64,000 nucleotides of DNA from Metaphire vulgaris (lineage: Eukaryota > Annelida > Clitellata > Crassiclitellata > Megascolecidae). The translations under genes and the position numbers were made by a program. This document shows positions 1 through 41,394 of the stretch, piece by piece (within the stretch, counting starts at the first letter, position 1; the number at the start of each line of letters is the position of its first letter). The stretch is from the NCBI GenBank assembly GCA_018105865.1, contig CM030859.1:5946443-6010442 (forward strand). The letters run 5' to 3'. The notes below the pieces were generated by a model. The model was not told the DNA's origin. It saw only the letters and a list, made by a program, of their open reading frames with translations, and did not search any database.

Positions 1-2417
1 TCTCCTTTCATCCATTCTGTTGACATGCCCATACCATTTTAGTCTTTTTCTTCTAATTTTGTCGATTATTGTATCCTTCATGTTGAGACGTTGTCTGATG
101 TCTTCGTTTCTTATTTTTTTCCAGTCGGGTTACTCCCAGGATTCTTCACGTAAACACGTCATTTTCAGCCACCAGTAGTCTTCTTTTCGTCTGTTTCTTT
201 CATGCTCCATGTTTCTGCTCCATATATAATGGGGAGTTATGGGGACTACTATGGTGTTGTATATTGTGGCTTTTGTGCTGATGTTTATGCCTTTGCTGCT
301 CCAGATTTTTGCAATCTCCCCATCGTTTGCAGTCCTTTGGCGATTTTTGTTTTATGTCTTCTTGATGACTTACCATCCATTACTGCTAATTTCTCCTCCA
401 ACATAGGTGAAACGTTTCGACTTGTTCTATTGTTGTGTTATCTAGTGCTATTTTGATTTGAGCTTTTCCCTTTCTGCTGATTGCCATGGTTTTCGTTTTC
501 TTTGGGTTGATAGTTAGTCCAAATCTTTTGCTTGTTAGATTAACTTCATTGGTCAGTGTTTGAAGATCTGATTTGTTGTCTGTTATCAGGCTGACATCGT
601 CTGCAAATTTTAGATTGTTTAATTTTTTCCACTACATTTTATGCCTATGTCCAGATCTCCAATTGCTATTCTAAAAATTACATCCAGAATGATAATGAAA
701 AGTGTTGGAGACAACATGCATCCTTGTCTCAGTCCTACATTTGTCTTAAACCATTCTGACATTTCAGTATCTAATTTCACTGCACTTTCTGACTTCTGAT
801 ATATTGCCTGTATTAAACGGATGAGTTTTCTTCAATGCCTGCATGCCTCATTGTTTGCCACAACCCTTCCTGCCACACTGAGTCAAAGGCCTGTTTGTAA
901 TCGATGTAGTTAATATAACAGCTCTTGTTTGCCTCGATTGTTTTTTCTAGTAGCTGTCTTATGATAAAGAGTTGATCAATTGTACTTAAGGATTGCTGAC
1001 GGAAGCCTGCCTGCTCTTCTCCCATAATTTCTTCTACATATTTGCTTATTCTTTTTGTAGTACTTTGGAGAAGACTTTGCTTGGTGTACTCAACAGCGTT
1101 ATTCATTAATTTTGTTACTGCAGTCTTCTTTATCACCCTTCCTTTTTGTAGATGGGTACAATCATTCCTTTCCCCAATCATCTGGGACTGTTTCATCTTT
1201 GTATATTTTATTGAAAAGGTCATGGAGCAAGTCTGTCATTGTTTCTCCACCTGCTTTCAATAGTTTCTGCAGGTATGCCATCTATTCCTGGTGCTTTGTT
1301 CTTTTTTCAGTTCTTTTATGGCCTGCTCTATCCTCTTCTTTTAGTATGTTTTCTGTGGTTTTATGAAGATTCATTTTGGCAAACAAAGTAGTATGTCTTT
1401 ATCCGCTGCAGTATTTAGGTTATACAGTTCTTCAAAATGTTCTTTCCATCTCTTTTGTATTTCATGATCTTGTGTTAGTGTAATGCCTTCTTTATTTTTG
1501 ATGGTTGTAATTTTCATTTGGAATTCATCACTTATTCGTTTTATTCCTTTATAAGCATCCCTGGTCCTGTGGGCATTAAAATTGTTCTGTATTTCTTCAC
1601 AATTCTTGTATATCCATATTTCTCTATCTTCTTTCAGCTTTCTTTTAATTTCTCTTGTCAGCCAGTTCACTTGATGTTTGTCTGTCCCATCGCCAAACAA
1701 TTTTCTTCTTTGTTGGCTTAAATTTTTACTTCTTGACTCACCCATTCTTTTCAGAGGTTCCTTTCCTTTTTCCAATAATTTCCATGGCTGCTTCTTTAAT
1801 AGCTTCTTTTATTCCTTGCCACTGCTCTTCAACAGAGGAACCTGGTGTTATGCTATTTACTTTTGCTTTAAGTTGAAGTTCATACTTTGTCTTTGTTTCT
1901 TCATTGTCTAATTTTGCTACATCAAAGATTACCCTATTATTTGTTTTCTGTTCTCTCCTTAGTCTCATTTTTATTTTTGCCATAACAAGCTTGTGGTCTG
2001 ATCCTATTTGGGCTGAGCATGGTCTTACATCCTGTATGCTTGACTTCCATCTTCTGTTTATTATGATGTAATCTATCAGATTCTTAGTTGTTCCGTCTGG
2101 TGATATCCAGGTCCAACGTTTGTCTTTCTAAGTTCTTTTTCAAAGAAAGTGTTCATGATTGATAGTTTATTGGTTGCACAGAAGTCTAAAAGACGCTCTC
2201 CTCTTTCATTTGATTCTCCTGTTCCGTATTTTCCAATTGTACCACCCCAAGTTTCATTATCTCTGCCAACTTTTGCATTCCAGTCTCCGATTATGACTAA
2301 CATGTCATAGATAAATCTTCTAGGACTTGTAACTGTACTCTGTAAGTCATTGTAATATTGATCTATTGCTTCTTCTGAGCTGCTGCTTGTAGGTGCATAT
2401 ACTTGTATTATTGTCAT
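1..2417 (-). mobile_element. RTE-like LINE, endonuclease plus reverse transcriptase, broken, runs off left edge
   Basis: Reading on the minus strand from 2417 downwards, the pieces follow the order of a non-LTR retrotransposon ORF2. The endonuclease comes first (YAPT, then GDWNAKVG, then NERGERLLDFC; 2076-2417). A linker follows (about 1371-1983). The reverse transcriptase has EEQAGFR, the IDYKQAFDSVW block (813-1223), GLRQGCMLSP near 740 and the catalytic FADD near 600. The end shows the KWYGHVNRMD block typical of the tail, at about 20-60. Frames change several times and stops interrupt it, so it is inactive. The 5' end is truncated inside the endonuclease near 2420, next to an AT/AC microsatellite. 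The match is to the craniofacial-development-protein-2-like RTE group from memory. The element lies in the same orientation as Rac1, about 300 bp beyond the Rac1 stop. Confidence 0.85.
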
Positions 2418-2600
2418 TCTTCAAATTCAAAATATATACATGCATATGTGTATATACATATACACACACAGAAACAATATGCATATATTATACATTAGCA
2501 TGCACCTGGATATATGCAACACAGAATCATGAAGTCAAAACTTTACTAATATAGTCTGGCATTGATTTGCGCAAGCAAAATAACACACATACACACACTA

Positions 2601-2606
2601 TTTATT
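2601..2606 (-). promoter_or_regulatory. Candidate poly(A) signal AATAAA of Rac1
   Basis: The minus strand carries AATAAA here, 116 nt beyond the Rac1 stop codon, in an AT-rich stretch before the downstream LINE. It is the first canonical hexamer I see after the stop. Cleavage at this site is inferred, not shown. Confidence 0.45.
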
Positions 2607-2721
2607 TATAAAGGCTAAGTTACAGAGTCATAGTCATCTTCATCCAATGGTTTGTTGTTTTGTTTGAACTGGCAGTTGGCTGACCTTATGACCAGCATCA
2701 GCATCTAAAGGCAGCACATCA

Positions 2722-33290
<30,569 letters not shown>

Positions 33291-33730
33291 TTCAACAATC
33301 GAGACCACGTAGCTTTATTTCACACAGGTTAACTAAGACTGATAATTTATTTAAGTTTTAAACTAATAATAAATTTCAATCACAAACAAATATGGCCACT
33401 TCCGCAAGAACCTTCTCTGAGTCTCGCAACCATAGACTTATCAAAAGTTGTAGCAGATGGGTCATTGTATATGTATTATAATAAATCTATGCTCGCAACC
33501 ATAGTTAATGTCTATGTTCTCAACGTTGCTCTCATAATGGGGCTGCCAGCCTGCCACACGACGGTTATAGAACGCACGTTTTCACCCGGTTACAAAGTTC
33601 ACACGGTTTCGTCAGGCGCATAAATGTTCCCTTCATGCAGAAATTAGGCCACGCCTACATATCGAGTGATTGTTATAACTGTTTGGCGCCCTCGTCACCG
33701 AAGTCGCGCCTGATTGGTTGGTGGGTCCGA
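33291..33730 (-). promoter_or_regulatory. Presumed Rac1 5' UTR and promoter region
   Basis: Directly upstream of the start codon. On the minus strand it has CCAACCAATCAGGCGCGAC (about 33706-33724, a CCAAT-type word next to GC-rich sequence) and GTAGGCGTGGCC (33648-33659). No TATA box is obvious. The assignment rests on position; no transcription start can be read from the sequence. Confidence 0.3.
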
Positions 33731-34339
33731 TGCACTTTGTTGAATGTACGCCAGATACAGAATTTTCGCAGTCTCGTGAAAGAGCGCGTACTACTCGACC
33801 CCCCCACACTCGCCGTGCGCTCAATGCAGTTGTGTGCGATCCTCACCATTAGCCTACGGCTTATCACACATCCAGCAAAGTCGGTCTCATTGCAATGTTG
33901 CCGTGTTGCCGTTTTTAAATTTATATCTATAAAAAAAACTTTTAAATAGTGCTGTATTGCTGTTACGGGCTTACGGAAGTTACGGTAAACCGAACCGAAC
34001 CGAAACCGCGGATTTTCGGTAAAAACCGAACCGAAACCGTAGTTTTGACCATGCAAATTTGGACGGCTTTTTTCATAGAGAATAGCAAATACAATGCATG
34101 ATTATGCGCTACTTTAATTAAGTTACCTTCTCTTCTAAGTTGATGCAGTTGCCAAGAGGCCTAATTCTAAACTCGGCATAATTTTAAGTGGCCTACACTA
34201 CTGGGCCACTAGAGCTCATTGAACGCGCGGTTTCGTACGAACAAAGCAGCTACACATTCGTCACCCTGAAGAATTTTTCCCACTAGCAGAAATGAGGCCA
34301 CGCCTACATATCGTCGTTGTGGCGCACATTAAATAATGG

Positions 34340-34735
34340 CTTACGAAGATTTTGCCGTTTCATGTGGAATGTTTTTGCACACATCAGTACATGCATTATC
34401 CACCAGAAAAACAAAGAAAAGAAAGCGGGTATGGATAAGACCATGGATTAATGTGCAGAGAGTTGCACGGTCCGTACAATGCATACTCTTTTCAAGGAAC
34501 TTACAGCGATAGAGCAAAAGTCGTTTCACAATTTTGTGAGGATGGATTTTACTTCCTGTGAAGATTTGATATCTCGTATTGAACATGACATCTCAAAAGA
34601 AGACACCAGACTGCGTCGAAGTATATCCAATGAACTAAAGCCGGCAGCTTTAGTTCTTTGGTATATCACCATTCACCAAGGGAAAGACTTTGTATGGCTC
34701 TGCGATTTTTAGCAACAGGGACAATTCCTTTCTAT
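34340..34735 (+). pseudogene. PIF/Harbinger transposase (HARBI1-like) N-terminal fragment
   Basis: In plus-strand frames, KRVWIRPWINVQR (about 34425-34462) is followed after a frame change by FHNFVRMDFTSCEDLISRIE and DTRLRRSIS (34524-34625), then in another frame by SPRERLCMALRFLATG (about 34672-34720). This matches the N-terminus of Harbinger nucleases, which normally continue into the DDE domain; that domain is absent. At least two frameshifts make it dead. It lies just upstream of Rac1. Confidence 0.78.
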
Positions 34736-35113
34736 AGGATAAAAGTAAAGTAAGTAAAGTAAAATCTTGTGGATTTCTATAGCGCCTTGGTAAGCAACAC
34801 AACAGTAGCTGCTTATTCTTAGGCGCTCAGCCTCTCTTAAAATAGCTATGGGGAAGGTATGCTATCAGCCAGGCAATAGTCAACGTCCAAAGGGCAGTGA
34901 GGCTAGTAGAGCTGGGTCGATTACGATTATTTTTTCCGATTATGATTACGATTATTTTCGATTATTTTTCACGATTACGATTTCGATTACGATTTTTTAT
35001 ATAATCGCGATTTCGATTTCGATTATTTCACAGTACCTTTAGAAACTGGCTTTCCCGCCATATTTTACAGTATTCGGCAATCCTCTGTGTATCGATGTTC
35101 AGTTGGTCTTCAG

Positions 35114-35220
35114 CAGGGATATTTCTACACCCCTAACACCCCCCAACACCCCAATTTGAGGTCGACACCCTCTAGAATTTGGTAATGTGACAATGGTATG
35201 CATACAGAATGCATATTGAT
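35114..35220. mobile_element. CAGGGATATTT short element, fragment
   Basis: It matches the elements at 40811, 40982 and 48426 (CAGGGATATTTCTACACCCC then TTTGGTAATGTGACAATGG). Only one end is kept. Nested inside the hAT-like element at 34907. Confidence 0.8.
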
Positions 35221-35221
35221 T

Positions 35222-35345
35222 AGCCCTAGTCACAAGTTGACAGAACCAGGGTGGCAAATTGAGCGAGAGTTTGTACATTAAACCCGCATGCCACACCGCA
35301 TCGAAAGCTGCTGTCAAACCCAGAAAGATGGTGCCTGTCTTTATA
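35222..35345 (-). mobile_element. LINE reverse transcriptase fragment
   Basis: The minus strand reads GTIFLGLTAAFDAVWHAGLM then YKLSLNLPPWFCQL, the block containing the first catalytic aspartate of LINE reverse transcriptases (TAAFDxVWHxGL, Jockey-like). No neighbouring domains. Confidence 0.7.
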
Positions 35346-36223
35346 CGCAGTTGAATCCATTCTCAATGAAAATCTGATAATCAACGGTAAGTTGATCTTT
35401 CTTTGAATCGGAAATATTGTATAATATAACTTACGGGAATAATCGAAAAATAATCGCGATTTCGATTATTTTTTCGACGATTATCGATTATTTCGATTTA
35501 TTTAATAATCGTGTCGATTTCGATTTCGGTTTTTCCAAAAATCGCGATTTCGATTACGATTTCGATTAATCGACCCACCTCTAGAGGCTAGGTTGCTACA
35601 GCTATGGAGGATATGATTTTAGAAAAAGGAGTGATTTAAGCTTAGACCTGAAGACTTTAGGAGATAATGCGATCAGACGAGTAGCAACCTCACTCAAAAT
35701 CGTTCAAGCGTACGCATTCTGAGTAAACGCCGTCTTTTTTGTGGAAAAATCCGAGTCAAGCAACTTTGTTTATAATTGTTTTGTCGCTCTGATCGTTAAA
35801 CTCGCGTTTGATTGGTTGAAAATCAGAAAGTTGGTCATGGAATGAAGGGATGAATTTGCAAAGCCACACTGGGACGGCGTCCACTGTATGCAAGTGGCCC
35901 AGCCGTCATTAATTTTGAAAGCGGCCTATCATTCAGGCGGCCAATGCGCGCTTGCTTTGTTCGTACACAGCTGTGGAGATGTTGTGTGGCTACTGAAATC
36001 TACCGCGTTTCCACGCGTCGCGGCTACTAGAAATACGCTAGAAATATGCCACGTCATCGGGATCCTATAGATTAACATTATGAGTTTTAAATGTTTCCGT
36101 TTAGTACTTTAAAGGTCGCTTTTGATATAATCTTACGATTCCATCGATTCCTGACCTTAACCTTCCTAGCGTTAACGACGAGTTGCGGTCGTCGGAGAAT
36201 TCTGAAACTAATAGCGTTAAGGA

Positions 36224-37386
36224 TAGGGTTGCCAGATATCTAAAGTCGAAATACGGGAGATTTTTCCGCGATCAATGCACCCACTCCACGGTCCAGTTCA
36301 TTGTGAATTATTATGGCTAGAGCTATACTACACTACAGTACTAGAGTATAGACTAGGAAAAAGCAACACTGTTCAATGCACTGCATCATCTGCATGTAGT
36401 GAATCAATAACAATTACAAACAAGTTATAAAAATATTATTATCATAGACCTCCTAACGAGTCAGTTCCTATTCCTAACGTCAAACGGTTTACAGCCTTAC
36501 AGTACACAAACAAGTGAGTAACAATTACGAATATACACATTTTATAGGCCCTACTCTACACTCTGTAGTGTAGTCTGTAGAACATTGTACGCCTGCAAGA
36601 CACTTTTTTGGCTACTTCAGAATCACGAAAATATAAAAGATGTGCCAGTTTATTCAGGCAGTCTGTAGTCTGTACTTGCATAACTATGAGTATGCTTTAT
36701 GGCGTGATAAATTGAGGTCATTTCGGCAGCCAACACTTTATGATGTACGTCAGAAAACGACTTAGCGAAAAACGTCTCAATGCCAGCAAAAGTAGTAGTA
36801 GATCGGTCATTGTTATTGTGCTCAGAACTCGCAGCATGCTGCTTAACATCGCTAAGACCGCCGTGTGCTACGGAAAAGTATCGCTTAGAGATTTACATAA
36901 TGTATAGTAAGCTCTCAAAGAATTACTAGAAACACTGCAGAGGTACGGATATTCTGCTGTCCATGTAGGTCTGAACTGGCAGAAATATTTATTCCTTTTG
37001 GCTGTTGCGGGAGCGTCCGAGTCCATCGCATTGTCGGTAACATTCTTTTTATTCGACATTTGAAAACGTGAATCACGCGAAAACGAAACTCGTGACGTCG
37101 TGGATATGCGCAGCTGCCGTTAAAGTAAGTAAGAAGCAGAGGGCCTTGCTGTCTGCCTCAGGGCCTCTTTTTATTGTTTGATATTGTACTAAACTGTACT
37201 AATGACTTTTATTTTACGTTTTATCACGCCGGAAATGTTGTATTGTTTAGATTTTAAGCTGCATCTCAATTAAGTCTATTGACCTAGCCAAATACGGGAG
37301 ATTTGGTCTCCCGTGTGGCATCCATCCGGGAGACGGGGCTGAAATACGGGAGACTCCCGTAAAATACGGGAGATCTGGCAACCCTA
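36224..37386. mobile_element. hAT-like DNA element with transposase N-terminal remnant
   Basis: The termini TAGGGTTGCCAGAT and ATCTGGCAACCCTA are perfect 14-bp inverted repeats, followed inside by ATACGGGAGA repeats. The flanks do not show a clear 8-bp duplication. The minus-strand piece at 36690-37059 is transposase-like. Confidence 0.8.
36690..37059 (-). pseudogene. Zinc-finger N-terminus of a hAT-like transposase, frameshifted
   Basis: From 37059 the minus strand encodes a lysine/alanine-rich start, then KYFCQFRPTWTAEYPYL and AYYTLC. After a frameshift near 36880 it continues SVAHGGLSDVKQHAASSEH and an FAGIETFFAK segment. Related proteins carry CxxC...HGGxxDxxxH...H zinc fingers. Here the first cysteine of the CxxC pair appears replaced by tyrosine. 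No catalytic domain remains. Confidence 0.65.
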
Positions 37387-37721
37387 CCGGCGTGAGACCG
37401 GGAGATTCCCGGTGGGCCGCCGACCGAAATGGAAAACAAATTGTAGATTACGAATATTTGAAAATCCAGAAATCTAGGTTTATTTCTTAAGGTTTAGCGT
37501 CTCTTTATTCACGATCAGCTGTAGTGCGACCAATATTAACTGACTGACTAGTGGCGGATTACCCATGATTATAAGCAGCAACTGTAAACGTTAGAGTAGG
37601 CAATGGCCCAGTTATCGAACTTATCGGCCAGCTCTCGACACAATTCATTCGGACCCCTCTCTGCTATCACCAACTCCTGGGATGCCTCGAATCTTTAATG
37701 GCAGACTGACTCGGGAAGGGG

Positions 37722-37802
37722 GCGGAAGATGGCAGAGTGGGTTACATGCTGGAGCGTCAGGCTGGCGGAGCGGGTTCAAGCCCCGTCAGCAGCGGCTTCT
37801 AT
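37722..37802 (+). mobile_element. tRNA-derived SINE head
   Basis: TGGCAGAGTGG resembles a polymerase III A box and GGTTCAAGCCC a B box, 37 bp apart, in a 75-nt context like a leucine/serine tRNA. It is not foldable into a clean tRNA acceptor stem and passes into unique sequence, so a SINE 5' region is more likely than a tRNA gene. Confidence 0.6.
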
Positions 37803-37884
37803 ACCCCACTTGAAGCCGGGCTCAATTCCCCCCACAAAAATACAAATTCGCCCCACCCAAATTACAAATTCCTCTTACTAATTT

Positions 37885-38190
37885 GCAGACTTGGAGTCGA
37901 GGCCACAACTGTCGAGGCCAAAGCGAGGCCAAGGCCAGGAGGTCCGAAGTCAAGGCCAAGGCCAAGGTCAGGAGGTCCGAGGCCAGGCCAGGCCAAGGCC
38001 AGGAGGTCCGAGGCCAAGGCCAAGGCCAAGGCCAGCAGGTCCGAGGCCAAGGCCAAGGCCAAGGCCAGGAGATCCGAGGCCAAGGCCAAGGCCAGCAGGT
38101 CCGAGGCCAAGGCCAAGGCCAGCAGGTCCGAGGCCAAGGCCAAGGCCAGCAGGTCCGAAGTCAAGGCCAAGGCCAAGGCTAGCAGATATT
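37885..38190. repeat. GGCCAA minisatellite 1
   Basis: Units such as GAGGCCAAGGCCAAGGCC with AGCAGGTCC or AGGAGGTCC spacers repeat for 300 bp. All six frames are open, giving spurious Lys-Ala, Gly-Gln, Pro-Arg and Leu-Ala proteins. Confidence 0.95.
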
Positions 38191-38214
38191 TGGCGTTTTG
38201 GCCAAATTTTTAGG

Positions 38215-38335
38215 TACATTTTGCAAAATTTTTGACAAATTTTTTGCACATTTTACATTTATTTATTTATTTGTTACATTATTTCTTCATTTCCTTGGAG
38301 CCACGCCTCTGCCCCCAAATGACGCCCCCGTTAAA
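38215..38335. mobile_element. Degenerate relative of the short element at 39733
   Basis: It shares the TTTGCAAAATTTTT...CATTTCCTTGG...GCCCCCAAATGACGCC order, but the ends are decayed and no duplication is visible. Confidence 0.55.
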
Positions 38336-38699
38336 CACGAAGTCATGAAATAATGCAGAAGTGTTAAACTCTACAGTTTAATCCACAGTTGGTTGCGTAG
38401 TTGGCAACTTGGAGGTTTAAGTTGAGGAGGGCCTACGAATATGACTCATATGAGAGTGCCCAAGGCCTACGAAGACCTTAAAACGGCCCTGCAGTAGCCA
38501 CCTCAGTGGAAGGGATGTACATGGACAGTGGGGTAAAATCCCCCTTTCCCTGCAAATCGCGCGCTGATCAGGGCCAACACTCGATTTGGGCAGATTAAAC
38601 GTCAAAATATTGAAATTTTGGGGCCAAACAAGTGCTGGGCCCCTACCCGAATTATTGGGTGCCCTGGATCCTTATGGATTGGCGTCCATGGCAGTAGGG

Positions 38700-38960
38700 T
38701 CCAGTACCTACTACCAACCATGTTTTAAAAATAAAATTAAAATACCTTTTGATGTTTTGTAGCTGTTTGCCAGTCTCGTGTTTTATATCCAGATGTTTCT
38801 TGAACCCACTTGAAGTTCCTCGAGTTTCACTTATTATTTCGCGACATTGCTTGCATTTCGCGGACCACTTTCTTTCATTTATTATTTTGAAATCGGTGAA
38901 AGCAAACTTCAAAATGCTAGGCTCATTTGTGGCCATATTCTTTGCTTGCGTATTTTTACT
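38700..38960 (-). pseudogene. BED-type zinc finger exon of a DNA transposase
   Basis: The minus strand encodes KWSAKCKQCREIISETRGTS then SGFKKHLDIKHE: Cys-x2-Cys with His-x4-His, the BED finger found in hAT transposases and ZBED proteins. AAAAG|GTATTT near 38743 could be a splice donor after the finger. No downstream DDE or hATC domain was found. Confidence 0.65.
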
Positions 38961-38999
38961 TACAAACTTTAATAGCAATAGGTAGGCCTACAGCAGAGA

Positions 39000-39435
39000 T
39001 TGCTGTCACTACGGCACCGTTCCTTTTCCAAGTGCGACCAGTCTACAACCTCCTTAGCCTAAGCAGATGCAGCCTCGCAGGTGTCTCTGTTATATTTTAG
39101 AGACAATAAACCCCGGCCCCTCAGAAGCCGCCGCAGTCTAGAACTGCTCTAAAATAGACGCCATATATCCATTTAGGTTCAAGCCTTTTAATACTTTTAT
39201 TAGCAAGAAACCCAATTATGTGGTCCAAATGCCTACTTCAATCCCTGAGGCAATGTTCGCTTCAAACAATGTCAGCCTTGTCAATGCAAGCAACATAATT
39301 ACAAGCTATTAGACTTAGCAGGAATTCTCAGGGTCTACCGTTTGGATTGAACAGAGGACGTTTTGTTCAGATATTATTCGTCACTTCCAACATTTTGAAT
39401 GCGCGATTTTCTTGTTTAATTCCATGGTGTGAGGG
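39000..39435. other. No recognised feature
   Basis: Unclassified AT-rich sequence between the BED finger remnant and the second GGCCAA minisatellite. Confidence 0.3.
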
Positions 39436-39439
39436 CTTG

Positions 39440-39650
39440 GCCTCGAGTACACAAGGCCGAGGACTTGTATCCCGAGGCCAAGGCCAAGGCCGAGGACTTG
39501 TACCCGAGGCCAAGGCCAAGGCCAGCAGGTCCGAGGCCAAGGCCAAGGCCGAGGACTTGTATCCCGAGGCCAAGGCCAAGGCCAGCGTCACTTGGCCTCG
39601 AGGCGCCTCGAGGCCAAGGCCACGGCCTCGAGGACTCCAAGTCTGCTAAT
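39440..39650. repeat. GGCCAA minisatellite 2
   Basis: Same unit family as 37885-38190 (CCGAGGCCAAGGCCAAGGCC) with GAGGACTTGTAYCC spacers. The outer right border (CTCCAAGTCTGC) is the inverse of the outer left border of minisatellite 1 (GCAGACTTGGAG). Confidence 0.93.
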
Positions 39651-39732
39651 TTGCTCCCTTGTGGACTAAGTATTATTTTGAGCCTTTTATCCTTTGTATT
39701 AGGCATAGCTATCATGTACCATTGATTACGTC

Positions 39733-39981
39733 CAGTAGCGTCATTTCACGCTTTTCTTGGGGACGAGATAACTTTTTCGCAATTTTTTTGCAAATTTTAG
39801 CAATTTTTTGCAAATGTAACGCTTTTTGCAAAATTTCGTCAAATTTTAGGGCCAATTTTGGCAAATTTGCAATTTTTTATATTTTTGGCAATTTTTTGCA
39901 ATTTTTGCGCATTAATGCATTATAAATTAATTTTTCATTTCCTTGGGGGTCCACGTCCCCTGCCCCCAAATGACGCCACTG
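39733..39981. mobile_element. hAT-like short element with perfect 8-bp duplication
   Basis: The left end is CAGTAGCGTCATTT and the right end AAATGACGCCACTG, inverted with two mismatches. ATTACGTC flanks both sides (39725-39732, 39982-39989). The interior is a run of TTTTTTGCAAATTTT-like words. Non-coding. Confidence 0.93.
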
Positions 39982-40371
39982 ATTACGTCACGATCGGTGT
40001 TATTTTGAATCAATATCAGTGTCGGTTCAGTTCAGATAAGTAGCATCATTTAGCTTACTAATAGTTTATATAATGGTGTTGAAAGCAAAATATTCCCTCC
40101 CCCTATTATTTTCCGGGCGCACACTGCGCCCGCCTTAAATAGGGATAGAAGCCCCTTCCCGACAGTGCCCCTAGTGTCTTTCACACAGGCAGTAATGCCT
40201 ACTAAGCCACTTTAAATCATGCTAAGTTTTCATGCTAAGATCAAGATTGTCACTCCGGACTCGGCCTCCACGGGTTGTCGCAAACTCCGGTACCAGATGC
40301 TGGTCGGTCATTAAGATGTCGGTCATTAAGAGCCGAAGGGAGCCAAGTTCAGCCAACTGACGTCTGGTAGC

Positions 40372-40567
40372 CAGTGTTTAATCTAGGCCGTTCCCGGGGA
40401 AAAATTGCCTTTTTCCCCAGGAAATTTCAAATTCCTTTCGGAAATTTTGGAATACTATATGGACTAGCAGCGGCCCCTAGCAGAATTCCCTTCGGCTTTG
40501 TCAGTTCCCCTCGGGTTTTTCAGTTCCCCCCGGAGTCCAGGAGTGTAGAACTGTAGATTAAACACTG
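40372..40567. mobile_element. hAT-like short element, CAGTGTTTAATCTA ends
   Basis: CAGTGTTTAATCTA and TAGATTAAACACTG are perfect inverted ends. The flanking bases share only GTAGC (40367-40371, 40571-40575), so the duplication is decayed or the boundary is off. The interior has several TTCCCC..GGAAATTTC inverted words. Confidence 0.75.
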
Positions 40568-40810
40568 GGCGTAGCTACCATATAGCAAGAATAAGCAAGG
40601 CATTAGGGCCCATAAGAACTGGGGCCCTTTTTGAACACCAAAGTAAAAACCCAGATAACCAGTACACGTCGGGCCAACGTCGGCAACACATACGAAAACT
40701 GATCTGATTTCATACATTGTGCCGACGTCGGGCCGCTGAACGGCTGCTCATCAGCCCTACGTCTTTTTTGATGTCGGGACGATGTCGGCACAATGTCGGC
40801 ACAATGCAGG

Positions 40811-40977
40811 CAGGGATATTTCTAGGATTGTGAATTGGGGGGGGGGTTCGACCTCAAATTAGGGGATGTCCGGAGCTAATTAGTATGCATTTTGTATGCA
40901 TACCATTGTCACATTACCAAATTTGTAGGGGGTCGACCTCAAATAGGGGGTGTTAGGGGGGCGTAAAAATATCCCTG
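40811..40977. mobile_element. CAGGGATATTT short inverted-repeat element
   Basis: The ends CAGGGATATTT and AAATATCCCTG are perfect. The flanks AATGCAGG and CATTCAGG agree at 6 of 8. The interior contains TATGCATTTTGTATGCATA and a GGTCGACCTCAAAT word on each side. Confidence 0.85.
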
Positions 40978-40981
40978 CATT

Positions 40982-41050
40982 CAGGGATATTTTTACATCC
41001 CCTAACACCCGCAATTTGAGGTCGACACCCCCAAAATTTGGTAATGTGAC
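40982..41050. mobile_element. Second CAGGGATATTT element, end fragment
   Basis: It begins 4 bp after the previous element, in opposite orientation (CAGGGATATTTTTACATCCC), and stops at GGTAATGTGAC, where a LINE tail starts. Confidence 0.8.
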
Positions 41051-41054
41051 ATTT

Positions 41055-41150
41055 GAGTCTCTTAAAATAGCTATGTTGAAGGTATGTGATCAGCCAGGCA
41101 ATAGTCAACATCCAAAGGGCAGTGAGGCAATATCGTTGTTGTGTAATCAT
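41055..41150 (-). mobile_element. L2/CR1-like LINE 3' tail fragment
   Basis: Matches the tail of the 52.6-54.2 kb LINE (TTAAAATAGCTATG, CAGCCAGGCAATAGTCAACA, GGGCAGTGAGG). Lacks the final ~50 bp. Confidence 0.75.
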
Positions 41151-41394
41151 CTAGGCTAACGGTCGGCGTAGATGAAGGTAGAAATTTAAAAAGTTAAATA
41201 AAAATTTAATTTAAGAAGGATACCCCTTTAGGCTATTAAATAGCATTGGCGAATATCTAAAGGGCATAGAACGTTTCCCTCCTTCTTTCGTCGTATTTTA
41301 AAACCCCTGAGGCACACAAGGTCAGCGAGATGGATTTCTAACGTTCACATTCTCGCTGGCATGTGCATTCGGGGGTGACTTTTAGGCCGTTGGC

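Larger units (their letters stand above)
34907..35583. mobile_element. hAT-like inverted-repeat element, perfect 8-bp duplication, CGATTACGATT-rich
   Basis: The ends TAGAGCTGGGTCGATTA and TAATCGACCCACCTCTA are inverted with one mismatch. GAGGCTAG flanks both sides (34899-34906, 35584-35591). The subterminal regions are dense arrays of TCGATTACGATTT words. The middle contains fragments of another short element and of a LINE. Confidence 0.93.
34742..35675 (-). mobile_element. L2/CR1-like LINE 3' tail split by a hAT-like element
   Basis: 34742-34906 and 35592-35675 are the two halves of one LINE 3' tail (same family as 30320 and 54060-54212), beginning with AAGTAAGTAAAGTAAAATC. The 677-bp element at 34907-35583 sits between them. 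Confidence 0.85.

Noticed and set aside
37722..37802. tRNA-Leu or tRNA-Ser gene
   Set aside because: A and B box-like words are present but I cannot draw a proper acceptor stem or anticodon arm. A SINE head fits better.
37737..38249. Long Lys-Ala, Pro-Arg, Gly-Gln and Leu-Ala rich reading frames on both strands
   Set aside because: They are translations of the GGCCAA minisatellite, open in every frame; repeat length is a multiple of three by chance or drift. No conserved domain.
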